From: Alphaproteobacteria bacterium
GTDB taxonomy: Bacteria > Pseudomonadota > Alphaproteobacteria > Thalassobaculales > Thalassobaculaceae
NCBI GenBank assembly: GCA_022822665.1
Contig: JAJEAR010000039.1
Span: forward strand, 62,001-126,000
DNA length: 64,000 nt
Reading direction: 5' to 3'
Shown: piece after piece, positions 26,320 through 35,631 of the stretch
How the letters are laid out: every line of letters begins with the position of its first letter
Numbering within the stretch: position 1 is the stretch's first letter
Notes under the pieces: model-generated
What the model saw: only the letters and a program-made list of their open reading frames with translations
Told to the model about the DNA's origin: nothing
Databases searched by the model: none
Translations under genes and position numbers: made by a program

Positions 26320-26437
26320 CAACCGCCGGGAAGGTTCCAGCCGTTTTCGGTTGCGGTCGTTCCTGCCGATAACGGATGAACGTCAGGTTTGCCCAAGCCT
26401 CGTTCCCGGCACCGCCGGGTCCGATGTCCGGAACGGA

Positions 26438-27334
26438 TCAGTCATCTCGTGCTCCCGGAACGGCAAGGCCGGCGTTCTGCGCGTAGATCTTGGCGACCGC
26501 GGTGTCGTTCTCTCCGCCCAGGCCCTGTGCGGCGGCCACGAGGAACTGTTGCAGCGCTGCTGCCGTCACCGGTGCGGCGAACCGGGCCGAGCGGGCTATG
26601 TCAAGCACGATTCCGAGGTCTTTCGGCCAGATGTCGATCCGGCTGCGCGGGGTGTAGTCCCCCGCCACCATCGACGGCCCGCGGTTCTCGATCATCCAGC
26701 TGGTGCCCGCACACCGCGGGATGATCTCGAAGAACCTGGCCGGACTGACTCCCTGGGTCATCCCGAAGGTCAGCGCCTCGGCCATGGCGGCAACGTGGAC
26801 GCCCGCCAGCATCTGGTTAACCGCCTTCATCGCGGATCCGGCACCGGCGGACTCGCCGAGGTCAAACACCGTCTCGGCCACGGCATCCAGCACCGGGCCG
26901 GCAGCCGCACGCGCCACCGGACTGCCCGACGCCATGACCGACAGCTCGCCGGACGCAGCCTTCGCGGATCCGCCGGAAATCGGGGCGTCGAGATAGAGGA
27001 CGCCAGCCTCTTCGCAGCGCGCCTCCATCTCCCGCGCGAAATCGGGAGCCACTGTCGCGCAGCCGAGCACAACCGCGCCCTGCCGCAATCGACCGGCAAG
27101 GCCGTCCGGGCCAAACAGAACGTCACGGGTCTGGGCGGCATCGAGAACCACGACCACCACCGCATCAAGCCGGGCTTCGCCAAGAGGATCCGTCTCGCCG
27201 CCCGAGGCTTGAAACCGGGCTTCCACCTCCCGGTTGATATCCCGGCCCCAGACCCGGTGACCGGCTCGCAGGATCACCTGCGCCATGCCATATCCCATTG
27301 ATCCAAGCCCGATCACCGCAACATTCAGTCCCAT
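26438..27334 (-). CDS. 3-hydroxyisobutyrate/L-threonate dehydrogenase-like NAD(P) oxidoreductase
   Basis: About 298 residues from ATG 27334. It has the Rossmann motif VAVIGLGSMGYGMA at the N-terminus, the substrate-binding DAPISGGSAKAASGELSVMA (about 118-137) and the catalytic Lys region GSAMKAVNQMLAGVHVAAMAEAL (about 164-186). These are the beta-hydroxyacid dehydrogenase signatures. IIPRCAGTSWMIENRGP and the helix arrangement recall L-threonate dehydrogenase (LtnD) rather than valine-pathway MmsB, but the substrate is not certain. A terminator follows. It is separated by 417 bp from the deacetylase-like genes upstream. Confidence 0.88.
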   Translation of the reverse strand: MGLNVAVIGLGSMGYGMAQVILRAGHRVWGRDINREVEARFQASGGETDPLGEARLDAVVVVVLDAAQTRDVLFGPDGLAGRLRQGAVVLGCATVAPDFAREMEARCEEAGVLYLDAPISGGSAKAASGELSVMASGSPVARAAAGPVLDAVAETVFDLGESAGAGSAMKAVNQMLAGVHVAAMAEALTFGMTQGVSPARFFEIIPRCAGTSWMIENRGPSMVAGDYTPRSRIDIWPKDLGIVLDIARSARFAAPVTAAALQQFLVAAAQGLGGENDTAVAKIYAQNAGLAVPGARDD

Positions 27335-27750
27335 CACGTCCTCCACGAAAGGGGTGTGGGACCACCATAGCGGACGGAAGCGGGCCGCACAGGCACAGCC
27401 AACGGCAACCGCGGGCAGGTCCGGTTGACCGTCCCGCGGCACGATGTGAAGCGAGCCTCCGGTTTCCGCCGGCGTTCAGGGATGGCAGCATCATTGTCGA
27501 ACCTGTTCGCAGGGCGACAGGTGGACCTGCGATCGTCGCGAATGTCCTTCAGGTAGCCCATCCTGGCGGGCACCGTCCCGCCCGGCATCACCGAGAGCCC
27601 TCGACAGCCGGGGAGCCCTTGACCATGAGCTGGCACCCGCCCGGGCGTCGGGTCAGCCTGCTCTCCAGGATGACATCGGGCTCCCTGAAGCGGGGTTCAG
27701 GACTTGACGGTACACCCGTAAGGGCCCGCCAGCACCGAAAGAAGCAGGTG
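27335..27750. other. Gene-free stretch
   Basis: 416 bp between the dehydrogenase start and the end of the second deacetylase gene. It should contain the dehydrogenase promoter. Only GC-rich chance frames are seen. Confidence 0.4.
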
Positions 27751-28665
27751 TCAGTCGCCTGTCGACGAATTTCCGAATGCGTGGTCGGCGATCTCGTCGG
27801 ACGTCGCGTTCCAGATACCGTCGAGTTCCACCAGACGGCCAAGCGCCGCGTCGAGATGGCGGCTGCGGTGCGGCTGGCCGAAGATCCAGGCGTGGATGCC
27901 GAGGGTCATCATGCGCCCGCCCTCGCCATGCAGGTGCTCGGCGGCATCGGCGATGAGGTCCGGGTAGCGCCAGGCGTCGACCTTGCGTACGGCGAAGAGC
28001 TCCCCGTCGTCCCACTCCGTGTGGGCCGGGATCGAGATGATGGGCGGCTCCGTGTGCATCTGCACGGGGCGCTCGTCGTTCGGCCAGTCGATGACGTGAT
28101 CAAAGCCCGCCTGTGCCAGCAGGCCCGGTGTGCGCGAGCTTTCGCCGTGGTCCTGCCCGACCCAGCCGCGTGCGCGGCGCCCGAGGCAGGCTTCGAGCCG
28201 CGAGGCCGACTCCGCGATGAAGGCGCGCTCCTCCTCCTCGCTCATGCGCTCGGAGATCATGCGGTTGGAGACCGTTCCATGCGCGGCGATACCGTGGCCA
28301 TCCCGAAGCGCGCGCTCGATGATTTGCGGGCACTCTTCCGCTGCAGCCGCACCGAGCGCGACGGTCGCCCGCAGGCCATGCGCCTTCAGGATGTCAAACA
28401 GGCGCCAGACGCCGACACGCAGCCCGTAGAGCCGGCGGGTGAAATTGTTGTAGTCGGGCCGGTAGCTGCCAAGCGCACCCGCAAACCGCGGGTCGGCAAA
28501 CGCATCCGGATCGGGGTCGAGCTCGAAATGCTCGACGTGAACGAGCGGCATCACCGCAAGCCGGGCGCCGCCGGGCCAGACGGTCGGGTCCTGCGGAGGC
28601 GGCCAGTCGAACCAGGGATGGTCGTAGCCGGCGCCATCCCGGTAGCGGCGTGTCTGCTCGCTCAT
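27751..28665 (-). CDS. Polysaccharide deacetylase-family hydrolase (second of a pair)
   Basis: About 304 residues from ATG 28665. It belongs to the NodB/PuuE-like (carbohydrate esterase 4 fold) group, with YGLRVGVWRLFDILKAHGLRATVALGAA, a GIAAHG metal-site-like stretch and TLGIHAWIFGQPHRSRHLDAAL near the C-terminus. Members of this branch include allantoinase PuuE and other cyclic amidases, so amide or imide hydrolysis is as likely as sugar deacetylation. The start overlaps the stop of the preceding gene (ATGA), so the two related proteins are probably made together in similar amounts. Confidence 0.85.
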   Translation of the reverse strand: MSEQTRRYRDGAGYDHPWFDWPPPQDPTVWPGGARLAVMPLVHVEHFELDPDPDAFADPRFAGALGSYRPDYNNFTRRLYGLRVGVWRLFDILKAHGLRATVALGAAAAEECPQIIERALRDGHGIAAHGTVSNRMISERMSEEEERAFIAESASRLEACLGRRARGWVGQDHGESSRTPGLLAQAGFDHVIDWPNDERPVQMHTEPPIISIPAHTEWDDGELFAVRKVDAWRYPDLIADAAEHLHGEGGRMMTLGIHAWIFGQPHRSRHLDAALGRLVELDGIWNATSDEIADHAFGNSSTGD

Positions 28666-29558
28666 GCCTCCGCCTCCGGCATGGCCCAGGAAGGCAGCCA
28701 TTCCCGCATCGCCCAGTCCGCGATCTCGGAGCCGGTCGCCTGCCATACACCCTCGTGGCTCATCACGTAGCCGAGCGCCTCGTCGAGGTATTTCAGGCGG
28801 TGCGGCTGGCCGTAAATGTAGGGGTGAAGACAGATCGCGAGTACGCGCCCGGTCTCCGCACTCTCCTCGTAGAGCGTGTCGAAGGCGTCGCGGATCATGC
28901 GCCCGAACTCCTCACCCTCGATGTGCCAGCGGTAGCCGTGCGCGTCATTGATGTCCATGGAATAGGGCACGCAGGGAAGTGCCCCATGCTTCGTGCGAAC
29001 CAGGGTCGGCTGGTCATCGTGGTAGTAGTCGGCCGTATAGAGGATGCCGAGTTCCTTCACGATATCGGCCGTGTTGAAGGTGCCCGAGACTGCGGGCCCG
29101 AACCAGCCCGGCAGCCTCTCGCCGCCGGTGGCGCGGGCATATGTCTCGACGCAGTCGCGGATGACGGCGCGCTCGTCTTCCTCCTCGAGCCCCCACAGAT
29201 ACCGGGTGTTGTAGAAGCCGTGGCAGAGTATGTCGTCGCCGCGGTCGCGGAGCGCCTGCCATACCTCCGGGTAGTGCTCGATCACGCCGAAATTCAGCGA
29301 GACCGTCGCCTTGATGCCGTGGCGGGCGAAACAGTCGAGCATCCGCCAGACGCCGACGCGGTTGCCGTAGTCCCGCACGCCGTAGCCAATCACGTCCGGG
29401 GCGGGCATGCGCGGCCAGGCATTGCGCTGGCTCACGAATTCCGGCCGGTACTCGTAGTGCTCGATGTTGGGCAGCACCCAGACAGCGAGCCGCTTGCCCC
29501 CGGGCCAGACCAGTTTCGGCCGCTCGGGTAGCGGTACATAGGGAAATCGGTCCATCAT
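28662..29558 (-). CDS. Polysaccharide deacetylase-family hydrolase (first of a pair)
   Basis: 298 residues from ATG 29558; the frame is open far upstream but that part is not protein-like. The sequence NRVGVWRMLDCFARHGIKAT, then DILCHGFYNTRYLWGLEEEDE and CLHPYIYGQPHRLKYLDEAL parallels the next gene residue by residue, so the two are tandem paralogues. The substrate-binding face differs, which suggests either a heteromer or two related substrates. The NodB-type His and Asp metal ligands are only partly recognisable by eye. A PuuE-like ureide/amide hydrolase is one possibility. Confidence 0.85.
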   Translation of the reverse strand: MMDRFPYVPLPERPKLVWPGGKRLAVWVLPNIEHYEYRPEFVSQRNAWPRMPAPDVIGYGVRDYGNRVGVWRMLDCFARHGIKATVSLNFGVIEHYPEVWQALRDRGDDILCHGFYNTRYLWGLEEEDERAVIRDCVETYARATGGERLPGWFGPAVSGTFNTADIVKELGILYTADYYHDDQPTLVRTKHGALPCVPYSMDINDAHGYRWHIEGEEFGRMIRDAFDTLYEESAETGRVLAICLHPYIYGQPHRLKYLDEALGYVMSHEGVWQATGSEIADWAMREWLPSWAMPEAEA

Positions 29559-30067
29559 GATGGCTGCAGCCTGCCCCGGCGCCCCGGCATGTGCAAGGGT
29601 GTTTCGGGTCATCACAACGGCAGCGGCCGTACCGGTCTCACCGAGCGCCGCGCCTGCGTCAGATCCCCGGATACGGAAACAGCTCCCCGCGAAGGACAGG
29701 TCGGCGGGAGGCTCCATGCCAGTGTCCGGTACTGAAAGCTGAAAGTCCCGGACAGGATCCGAACCGGTGACCCGGATCGGACCTTCCGCCCGCGCACTGT
29801 TTGCCTTCATAGTGACAGGTGGACGACCGACGTCGACTGACCTCACGCGACAGCCCGCTGGGATCCGGCAGCGCATGTGCGGATCGACGCCTTGTGGAAG
29901 TGCATGACCGAAGAGTTCCGGTTCGATATTTGGGTGACGCCCGCTCGGGCAGCGAGGCCAGCAGCGGCATGCTGGCAAAATTCGAGCATCGGACGTCGGC
30001 CGGCCCGTTCCTTTCGGCAAGGCGGGGAGTATCGGTCTCGGCGACGACGAAAAAGGCAGGGCGCCTG
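29559..30067. other. Divergent intergenic region
   Basis: 509 bp between the deacetylase pair (minus) and a secreted protein gene (plus). No gene, RNA or clear palindrome was recognised. Confidence 0.4.
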
Positions 30068-30901
30068 ATGACAAATGAACGACGCGGCATCCGGGCATCG
30101 AGTCCCTTTCGGAACGTGGCGCTTTCCGCCTGCTGCGCACTGGGCCTCGGCCTCCTCTGGAACCTGCCGGTCCCGGCCGGTGCGGCGGTGTTCGCACGGC
30201 CCGAAGTTCGGGATTCCGCCTCCACGGACACCGCGGTCTCGCAGGATGCGGTCGTACTCGCCAGGCGGATCCTCCAGTGGCAGAGCCAGGAACTGTTCGT
30301 GGACGAGCACCGTCTCGATCGGCTCGCACGCGAGACCGGGACGGTGCTCGGGCTGATCCGGAAACACTACCCGTCGATGGCGGAGGTCGCCGCGCGGAAA
30401 CCGCCCGCGGCGTTGCTTCTCAAGGTCGAAGGCGCATTGCTCGATGACATTGCCGGGCGCTGGACCGGTCTCAACGCCGGCACCGTCCTGAATGCCGGCG
30501 CCGCGCTCCCGACCGGGCACGCGGCGTTCGACGCACTTGGAGCCAGGCTGGGAGTGCAGACGCTCGAGTTCTGGCCGGCCTCCGGTACCGTGTTCCTGCG
30601 TCTCGCGGACCTGGTCAACCCGCGCGCCGCCGTCAAGGCGTTCTCGGCCATTGCCGGCATTGTCGATGCGCAGCTCGACCGGCACTTCATCGACGGATCC
30701 GACATCGCCATGCGCAAGGTCAACGAATCCTGGCATGTCGTCATACGCAAGGCATGGGGCGACTGTCCGTCCGGGTGCATACACAGGGAAACCCATTTTT
30801 TCACCGTCAACCGCCGGCGCGTCGAACGGATAGACGAGAAAACGGCAGGAGAGATGCCGGTATTCCGGATGGTCGGGAGGTTCGCAAGGCTTGGACTGTG
30901 A
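30068..30901 (+). CDS. Secreted/periplasmic protein of unknown function
   Basis: 277 residues from ATG 30068. The N-terminus has a basic segment and a hydrophobic core (NVALSACCALGLGLLWNLPV) ending PAGAAVFA, a signal peptide with a likely cleavage after AxA. The mature part has AALPTGHAAFDALGARLGVQ and VFLRLADLVNPRAAVKAFSA, and a late Cys pair in WGDCPSGCIHRETHFF that could form a disulfide. I do not recognise the family. It stands alone between gene-poor stretches. Confidence 0.65.
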   Translation: MTNERRGIRASSPFRNVALSACCALGLGLLWNLPVPAGAAVFARPEVRDSASTDTAVSQDAVVLARRILQWQSQELFVDEHRLDRLARETGTVLGLIRKHYPSMAEVAARKPPAALLLKVEGALLDDIAGRWTGLNAGTVLNAGAALPTGHAAFDALGARLGVQTLEFWPASGTVFLRLADLVNPRAAVKAFSAIAGIVDAQLDRHFIDGSDIAMRKVNESWHVVIRKAWGDCPSGCIHRETHFFTVNRRRVERIDEKTAGEMPVFRMVGRFARLGL

Positions 30902-31311
30902 CGGCGCCGCCCTACGAGAGCTCGCCGAACGAACGGCAGTGCAGCTGCGGGTCCCGGCCGCCGGGCCGGGGAAGAACCGCTGTCCCGGAACCGAACCCTG
31001 CCGGCGGATCGGGTGAATATGGCGCGATCGCAGTGCGGCGTGCTGCATCCCCGACGAAACGCCTCCGCGGAGTCCCTGTTCCGTATCCCCGTCGAAACCC
31101 GCCGCCGCAACCGGTGACGGCCGCCTGACGCGCTGCTAGAGTGCCGCCGGGTATCGTGGCCGGTCGCAACGGCAGCGCGGTGCAGTTCGTCCCCGGGCAT
31201 CCGGCAGTCGGCCATCAGGAGCCGGCAGGCGCCGGCCGCCTCCCGAACGAACCCGCTTGCGTCATGCGTGCGTCCGCCCGGGACCCTGTCTTCTCTCGAC
31301 CGGTCGGACCC
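30902..31311. other. Gene-free stretch upstream of hyuA
   Basis: 410 bp. The open frame preceding hyuA extends to 31141 but lacks protein-like character. No clear regulatory site. Confidence 0.4.
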
Positions 31312-33402
31312 ATGGCGCACTCTACCGAACACACGAACAACGAACCGATCCCCGATGGCGGGTGGCGCATTGGCGTCGACGTCGGCGGCACCTTCACCGA
31401 CGTCGTCGCGGTCGCCGATGACGGAACGCTGACCTTCACCAAGGCGCCGAGTACGCCCGAGGACCCGTCGATCGGCGTCATCGACGCCATTGACCGGCTT
31501 GCCGCGGAACTCGACACCACTACGGCCGCTCTGCTCGCCCGGACCGGGCGGATCGTACACGGCACCACCGTCGCCACCAACGCGCTGCTCGAACGCACCG
31601 GCGCGCGTGTCGGGCTGTTGACCACGGCCGGGCACCGCGACGTGCTCGAGATGCGCGAGGGACTGAAGGACGAGCGCTACAACCTGCGCCTTGCCGCGCC
31701 GGACCCGTTGGTCCCCCGTCACCTGCGGACCGGCGTGACCGAGCGGCTGCGCCCCGACGGCAGCGTGCGCACCCCCCTTGATCCGGCGTCACTGGCCACG
31801 GCCCTGGAGACGCTGAAGGATGGCGGCGTGACATCGATCGCGGTGTGCTTCCTGCATTCCTACCGCAACGCCGTTCACGAGCAGCAGGCCCGCGAGGCGA
31901 TTGAGGCCGCCATGCCCGGCGTACCGGTCTCGCTGTCCAGCGACGTGTTCCCGGAGATCAAGGAGTACGAACGGGTCTCCACAACGGTGGTCAATGCCTA
32001 CGTGCGCCCGATTGTCGAGAGCTACCTCGAACGGCTCGGAGCCCGGCTGACGCGAGCCGGTTACCACGGGCCGGTCCTGGTCATCCTCTCCCACGGCGGG
32101 GTTGCCCCGATCGAGGAGACGATCCGCCTTGCGGCCGCCTCGGTACTGTCAGGTCCGGCCGGCGGGGTGGCGGGCAGCCGACACGGCGCGTCGCTGATCG
32201 GTGCGGGCAACCTCATTCCATTCGACATGGGCGGAACCAGTACCGACATCTCGATGATTGTCGACGGCGAACCCGCGCTGTCCGCCACCCGCGGCATCGC
32301 CGGGTTCAGGATCGCGCTGCAGTCGCTCGATATCGTGAGCATCGCCTCGGGCGGGGGCTCGATCGCCCGGGTCGACAGCGGCGGCATCCTGAGTGTCGGC
32401 CCGGAAAGCGCCGGCGCCATGCCCGGCCCCGCGTGCTACGGCCAGGGCGGAACCGAGGTCACGGTAACCGATGCCAGCGTGGTGCTCGGGTTCCTCGACC
32501 CGGCCAACTTCCTGGGCGGGCGCGCCCGGCTCGACAGGGCCGCCGCCGAAACCGTGCTCGACCAGCTTGCGCAGCGGCTCGCGGTGTCCCGGGCCGAGGC
32601 CGCGGAAGGCGTACACCGGGTGATCAACACCCAGATGGCGGAAGGCATCCGCCTGGTCTCGGTGCGCCGCGGCGTTGACCCTCGCCGCTTCGCCCTGCTG
32701 TCATTCGGCGGTGCAGCCGGCATTCACATCACCGACATCGCCCGCCAGATCGACGTCCCCCGCGTGGTGGTCCCGCGGGCGGCCGCCGTGCTCTCGGCCT
32801 GGGGAATGCTGGCAACCGACCTGCGATTCGAGATCAGCCGCACCCATGTGGGCGACACCCGCATGCTGGAGGCTGACGCCATCCGCGACCTGTACGCCTC
32901 CATGGAGCAGGAGGGGCGCTCCCGGCTCGCGCGGGTGTTCGACGGCGAGGTCGCAGTCCGCCGGTCGGCGGACATGCGCTACGGCGAGCAGATCTTCGAG
33001 ATCGATGTCCCGCTCGACGGGGTGGACTTCGCGGGCGCGGGGCTGATCGAGGACATCACGCAGCGCTTTCACCGGCGTCACGAGGACCTATTCACCTACA
33101 GCCTGCCCGACCAGGAATCGGTTTTGGTCAACGCGCGGCTGGCGGCAATCGGCCGGCTCCCGATGCTGCCGCAGGAACCGGAGGTCCGCGACCGGGAGGC
33201 GGCCGAGCCGCGGACCATGCGGCGAGCCTACCTCGGCGGCTGGCAGCACCTCCCCGTCTTCGACCTCGAGACCCTCTGTCCCGGCCAGGTGATCACGGGT
33301 CCGGCGATCATCGAATCCGCCACCACCACCGTGGTGCTGCGTGCCGGCGACAGCGCGGTCCCGAGTGGCGCGCTCTGGCTCGACATCGCGATCGGGAAGT
33401 GA
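31312..33402 (+). CDS. Hydantoinase A/oxoprolinase family protein
   Basis: About 696 residues from ATG 31312. ASKHA-fold signatures are present: GVDVGGTFTDVVAV at the start (phosphate 1), GTTVATNALLERTGARVGLL, then SGPAGGVAGS and PFDMGGTSTDISMI (phosphate 2) and RFALLSFGGAAGIHI. HyuA is the ATP-using half of hydantoinase/oxoprolinase and acetone-carboxylase-like enzymes and normally works with HyuB. No HyuB follows here; the only one in the window is at 8654-10309. Its length suits a stand-alone HyuA subunit rather than the fused eukaryotic-type oxoprolinase. Confidence 0.92.
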   Translation: MAHSTEHTNNEPIPDGGWRIGVDVGGTFTDVVAVADDGTLTFTKAPSTPEDPSIGVIDAIDRLAAELDTTTAALLARTGRIVHGTTVATNALLERTGARVGLLTTAGHRDVLEMREGLKDERYNLRLAAPDPLVPRHLRTGVTERLRPDGSVRTPLDPASLATALETLKDGGVTSIAVCFLHSYRNAVHEQQAREAIEAAMPGVPVSLSSDVFPEIKEYERVSTTVVNAYVRPIVESYLERLGARLTRAGYHGPVLVILSHGGVAPIEETIRLAAASVLSGPAGGVAGSRHGASLIGAGNLIPFDMGGTSTDISMIVDGEPALSATRGIAGFRIALQSLDIVSIASGGGSIARVDSGGILSVGPESAGAMPGPACYGQGGTEVTVTDASVVLGFLDPANFLGGRARLDRAAAETVLDQLAQRLAVSRAEAAEGVHRVINTQMAEGIRLVSVRRGVDPRRFALLSFGGAAGIHITDIARQIDVPRVVVPRAAAVLSAWGMLATDLRFEISRTHVGDTRMLEADAIRDLYASMEQEGRSRLARVFDGEVAVRRSADMRYGEQIFEIDVPLDGVDFAGAGLIEDITQRFHRRHEDLFTYSLPDQESVLVNARLAAIGRLPMLPQEPEVRDREAAEPRTMRRAYLGGWQHLPVFDLETLCPGQVITGPAIIESATTTVVLRAGDSAVPSGALWLDIAIGK

Positions 33403-33411
33403 ACCGGCCCG

Positions 33412-34410
33412 CTACGGCGCGCAGTCGAGCATGATCTTGCCGATGTGACGGCTTGATTCCATCAGCCGGTGCGCGTCGGCTGCCTGCGCCAGCGGGAAGG
33501 TGCGGTCGATTACCGGTTTCACCGCGCCGCTCTCGAGCAGCGGCCAGACCTCGCTTCGCAGCGCGTCGGCGATCCGCCCCTTTTCCTCGATGCTGCGCGG
33601 CCGCAGGGTCGAACCCGTCAGCGTGAGCCGCAGTGTCAGCATCTTCAGGAAGTTGAACTTCTCCACCACCGGAGGCTGCAGGAAGGCGATCTGGCACAAC
33701 CGGCCCTCGATCTTCAGACAATCGAGATTGCGCTGGATGTACGGCCCGCCGACCATGTCGAGGATCACGTCGGCACGGCCCTGTTCCTTCATCACCGCGA
33801 CGAAATCCTCTTCGCGGTAGTTGATGGCCCGCTCCGCGCCGAGCTCGGTGCAGACCTGGCACTTCTCGGCCGAGCCTGCGGTCGCGAACACCCGCGCACC
33901 CCGGGCCCGGGCGAGCTGGATCGCCATGGTCCCGATGCCGCTGCTCCCGCCGTGCACCAGCAAGGTCTCGCCGGCGGCAAGATGTCCGCGCATGAACACG
34001 TTGGCCCAGACGGTATACGCCGTCTCGACCACGCTCGCCGCCTGTTCCAGGGAGTATCCGGCAGGCAGCGGCAGACACTGGGGCGCCGGGGCCGTGCAGT
34101 AGCGGGCATAGCCGCCGCCGGCGACCAGGGCGCACACCTTCTCGCCCACCCGCCAGTTCCCGGCATCCTGCCCCGCGGCCACCACGGTACCGGCGACCTC
34201 GAGACCCGGAATGTCCGACGCTCCCGGAGGCGGCGGGTACCCGCCTTCGCGCTGCATCACGTCGGGACGGTTCACGCCCGCGCTCGCCACCTCGATCAGC
34301 ACCTCGCCCGGACCCGGTTGCGGTGTCGGGCGGGTGCACGGCTTCAGCCCCTCGGGCGGACCGAACGCGGCGATCTCGACGGCCGTCATGGTTCCCGGAA
34401 TGTCGCTCAT
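33412..34410 (-). CDS. Quinone oxidoreductase (zeta-crystallin/PIG3-like MDR family)
   Basis: 332 residues with the MDR layout: N-terminal GroES-like domain with VASAGVNRPDVMQREGGYPP, then the NADPH-binding Rossmann motif LLVHGGSSGIGTMAIQLA (about 145-162). There are no structural-zinc Cys clusters. PIG3/QOR enzymes reduce quinones with NADPH by one-electron transfer and often accompany fatty-acid or aromatic catabolism. It converges on hyuA with a 10-base gap, so the two transcripts run into each other. Confidence 0.9.
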   Translation of the reverse strand: MSDIPGTMTAVEIAAFGPPEGLKPCTRPTPQPGPGEVLIEVASAGVNRPDVMQREGGYPPPPGASDIPGLEVAGTVVAAGQDAGNWRVGEKVCALVAGGGYARYCTAPAPQCLPLPAGYSLEQAASVVETAYTVWANVFMRGHLAAGETLLVHGGSSGIGTMAIQLARARGARVFATAGSAEKCQVCTELGAERAINYREEDFVAVMKEQGRADVILDMVGGPYIQRNLDCLKIEGRLCQIAFLQPPVVEKFNFLKMLTLRLTLTGSTLRPRSIEEKGRIADALRSEVWPLLESGAVKPVIDRTFPLAQAADAHRLMESSRHIGKIMLDCAP

Positions 34411-34468
34411 GGCGCAGGCTCCCCGTAGGCGCGGCGCGCGCCCGCTTCCCCGTTCCGGCAGGATCAGA

Positions 34469-35479
34469 TCAGCCGCGGCCGTGGGCGGCGCGGCGGCGCT
34501 TCTTCATCAGTTCGTGCGATTGCGGCGTGCCGTCGTGCCACGAGCCGAACCACTTGTCCAACGGCACCGACCCGTCACCCCCGTAATTGCACTCGAAGTA
34601 CTTGTGGTGAAGGTGATGGAAGTACCTCTGGCCAAGGGTGAACTTGTAGCGTCCGCCGAGCAGGAACTTGTCGAACCCGCAGTGGCCAAGCGCCGGCGTC
34701 AGGGCGGTAGCCTGGACATGCAGGATGGCATGCAGCGGGTGCGAGAGCACCACCCAGTGCATCAGGATGCCGCTGAAATACAGCAGGTGCTCGACCGGGT
34801 GCATGGCCAGCCCCGACCACGGGCCGATGTTCACGTTCTTGTGATGGAGGTAGTGCACGGTCCGGTACAGGAAGCGGACGTGCAGCAGGCGGTGCACCAG
34901 GTAGAAATGCGCGTCACGGATCAGAGGGATGATCAGGAACAGCACGATGAACCACACCGGGTTGGTCTCGATCGTCATCCACGGAATGAGCTCGTTGGCA
35001 AACGCCCACAGCGTAACCACCTCGTACGCCGTCCAGATGCCGCAGCCGCTGACCGCGCTCCAGAACACGTTGTCCCAGACCTGGTCGCCAAACAGGAACC
35101 GGCGATGCTTGCGTTCCGGCCAGTGCCGGTTGTGCTTGTAGGCGGTACCCTGCGATCGCAGGATGTAGAACCTGAAGTGCCAGCCGCCGAAGACCAGGAA
35201 CAGCATCCCGAGGTTGCGGGCATAGATCCAGGCGATCCAGTCGACCTGGAAGGTCTTCATGGTTGCCATCTCCGGCGTCAGGTAGAGCCAGGTAACGACG
35301 GCGAGCGCCATGTAGAGCAGGTTGCGCGGCAGGAAGTAGCCCGGATAGCCGAACAGGTAGCGGACCAGGGCGACAGGCTGCGGCGGCCACACGAACAGCG
35401 GCGGCGGTGTGATCGGTACCTCCGGGGCCCAGTCTTCTTCCAGTTCCCTGATGTCGGAATCTGCCGTCACCTGAGCCAT
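34469..35479 (-). CDS. Sterol desaturase/fatty acid hydroxylase-family membrane protein
   Basis: About 336 residues from ATG 35479 (an in-frame ATG at 35512 is also possible). Histidine boxes are visible in HFYLVHRLLH, VHYLHHKN, HPVEHLLYF and YFHHLHHKYFECNYG, the eight-His di-iron pattern of the sterol desaturase superfamily. Several hydrophobic segments place the protein in the membrane. Members hydroxylate or desaturate lipids, carotenoids or sterol-like substrates, or cleave ether lipids; the substrate here cannot be told. Confidence 0.9.
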   Translation of the reverse strand: MAQVTADSDIRELEEDWAPEVPITPPPLFVWPPQPVALVRYLFGYPGYFLPRNLLYMALAVVTWLYLTPEMATMKTFQVDWIAWIYARNLGMLFLVFGGWHFRFYILRSQGTAYKHNRHWPERKHRRFLFGDQVWDNVFWSAVSGCGIWTAYEVVTLWAFANELIPWMTIETNPVWFIVLFLIIPLIRDAHFYLVHRLLHVRFLYRTVHYLHHKNVNIGPWSGLAMHPVEHLLYFSGILMHWVVLSHPLHAILHVQATALTPALGHCGFDKFLLGGRYKFTLGQRYFHHLHHKYFECNYGGDGSVPLDKWFGSWHDGTPQSHELMKKRRRAAHGRG

Positions 35480-35631
35480 CTGTCCGCCCCCTGCCCGTTC
35501 CAGTGCTCCCATTCTACCGGACGGCCGTCACCGCACAAGAACCCGGCGGGCGGATTGCCGCCGGTTGCGCATCACGCCGGGTAACGTAGGATCACCGGCA
35601 GGCGACACACCGGCGAGGGAGGACCCCGATC

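Noticed and set aside
34211-35584. Plus-strand frame of 457 codons opposite the sterol desaturase-like gene
   Set aside because: Composition is that of a complementary strand; the minus-strand gene has the His boxes.
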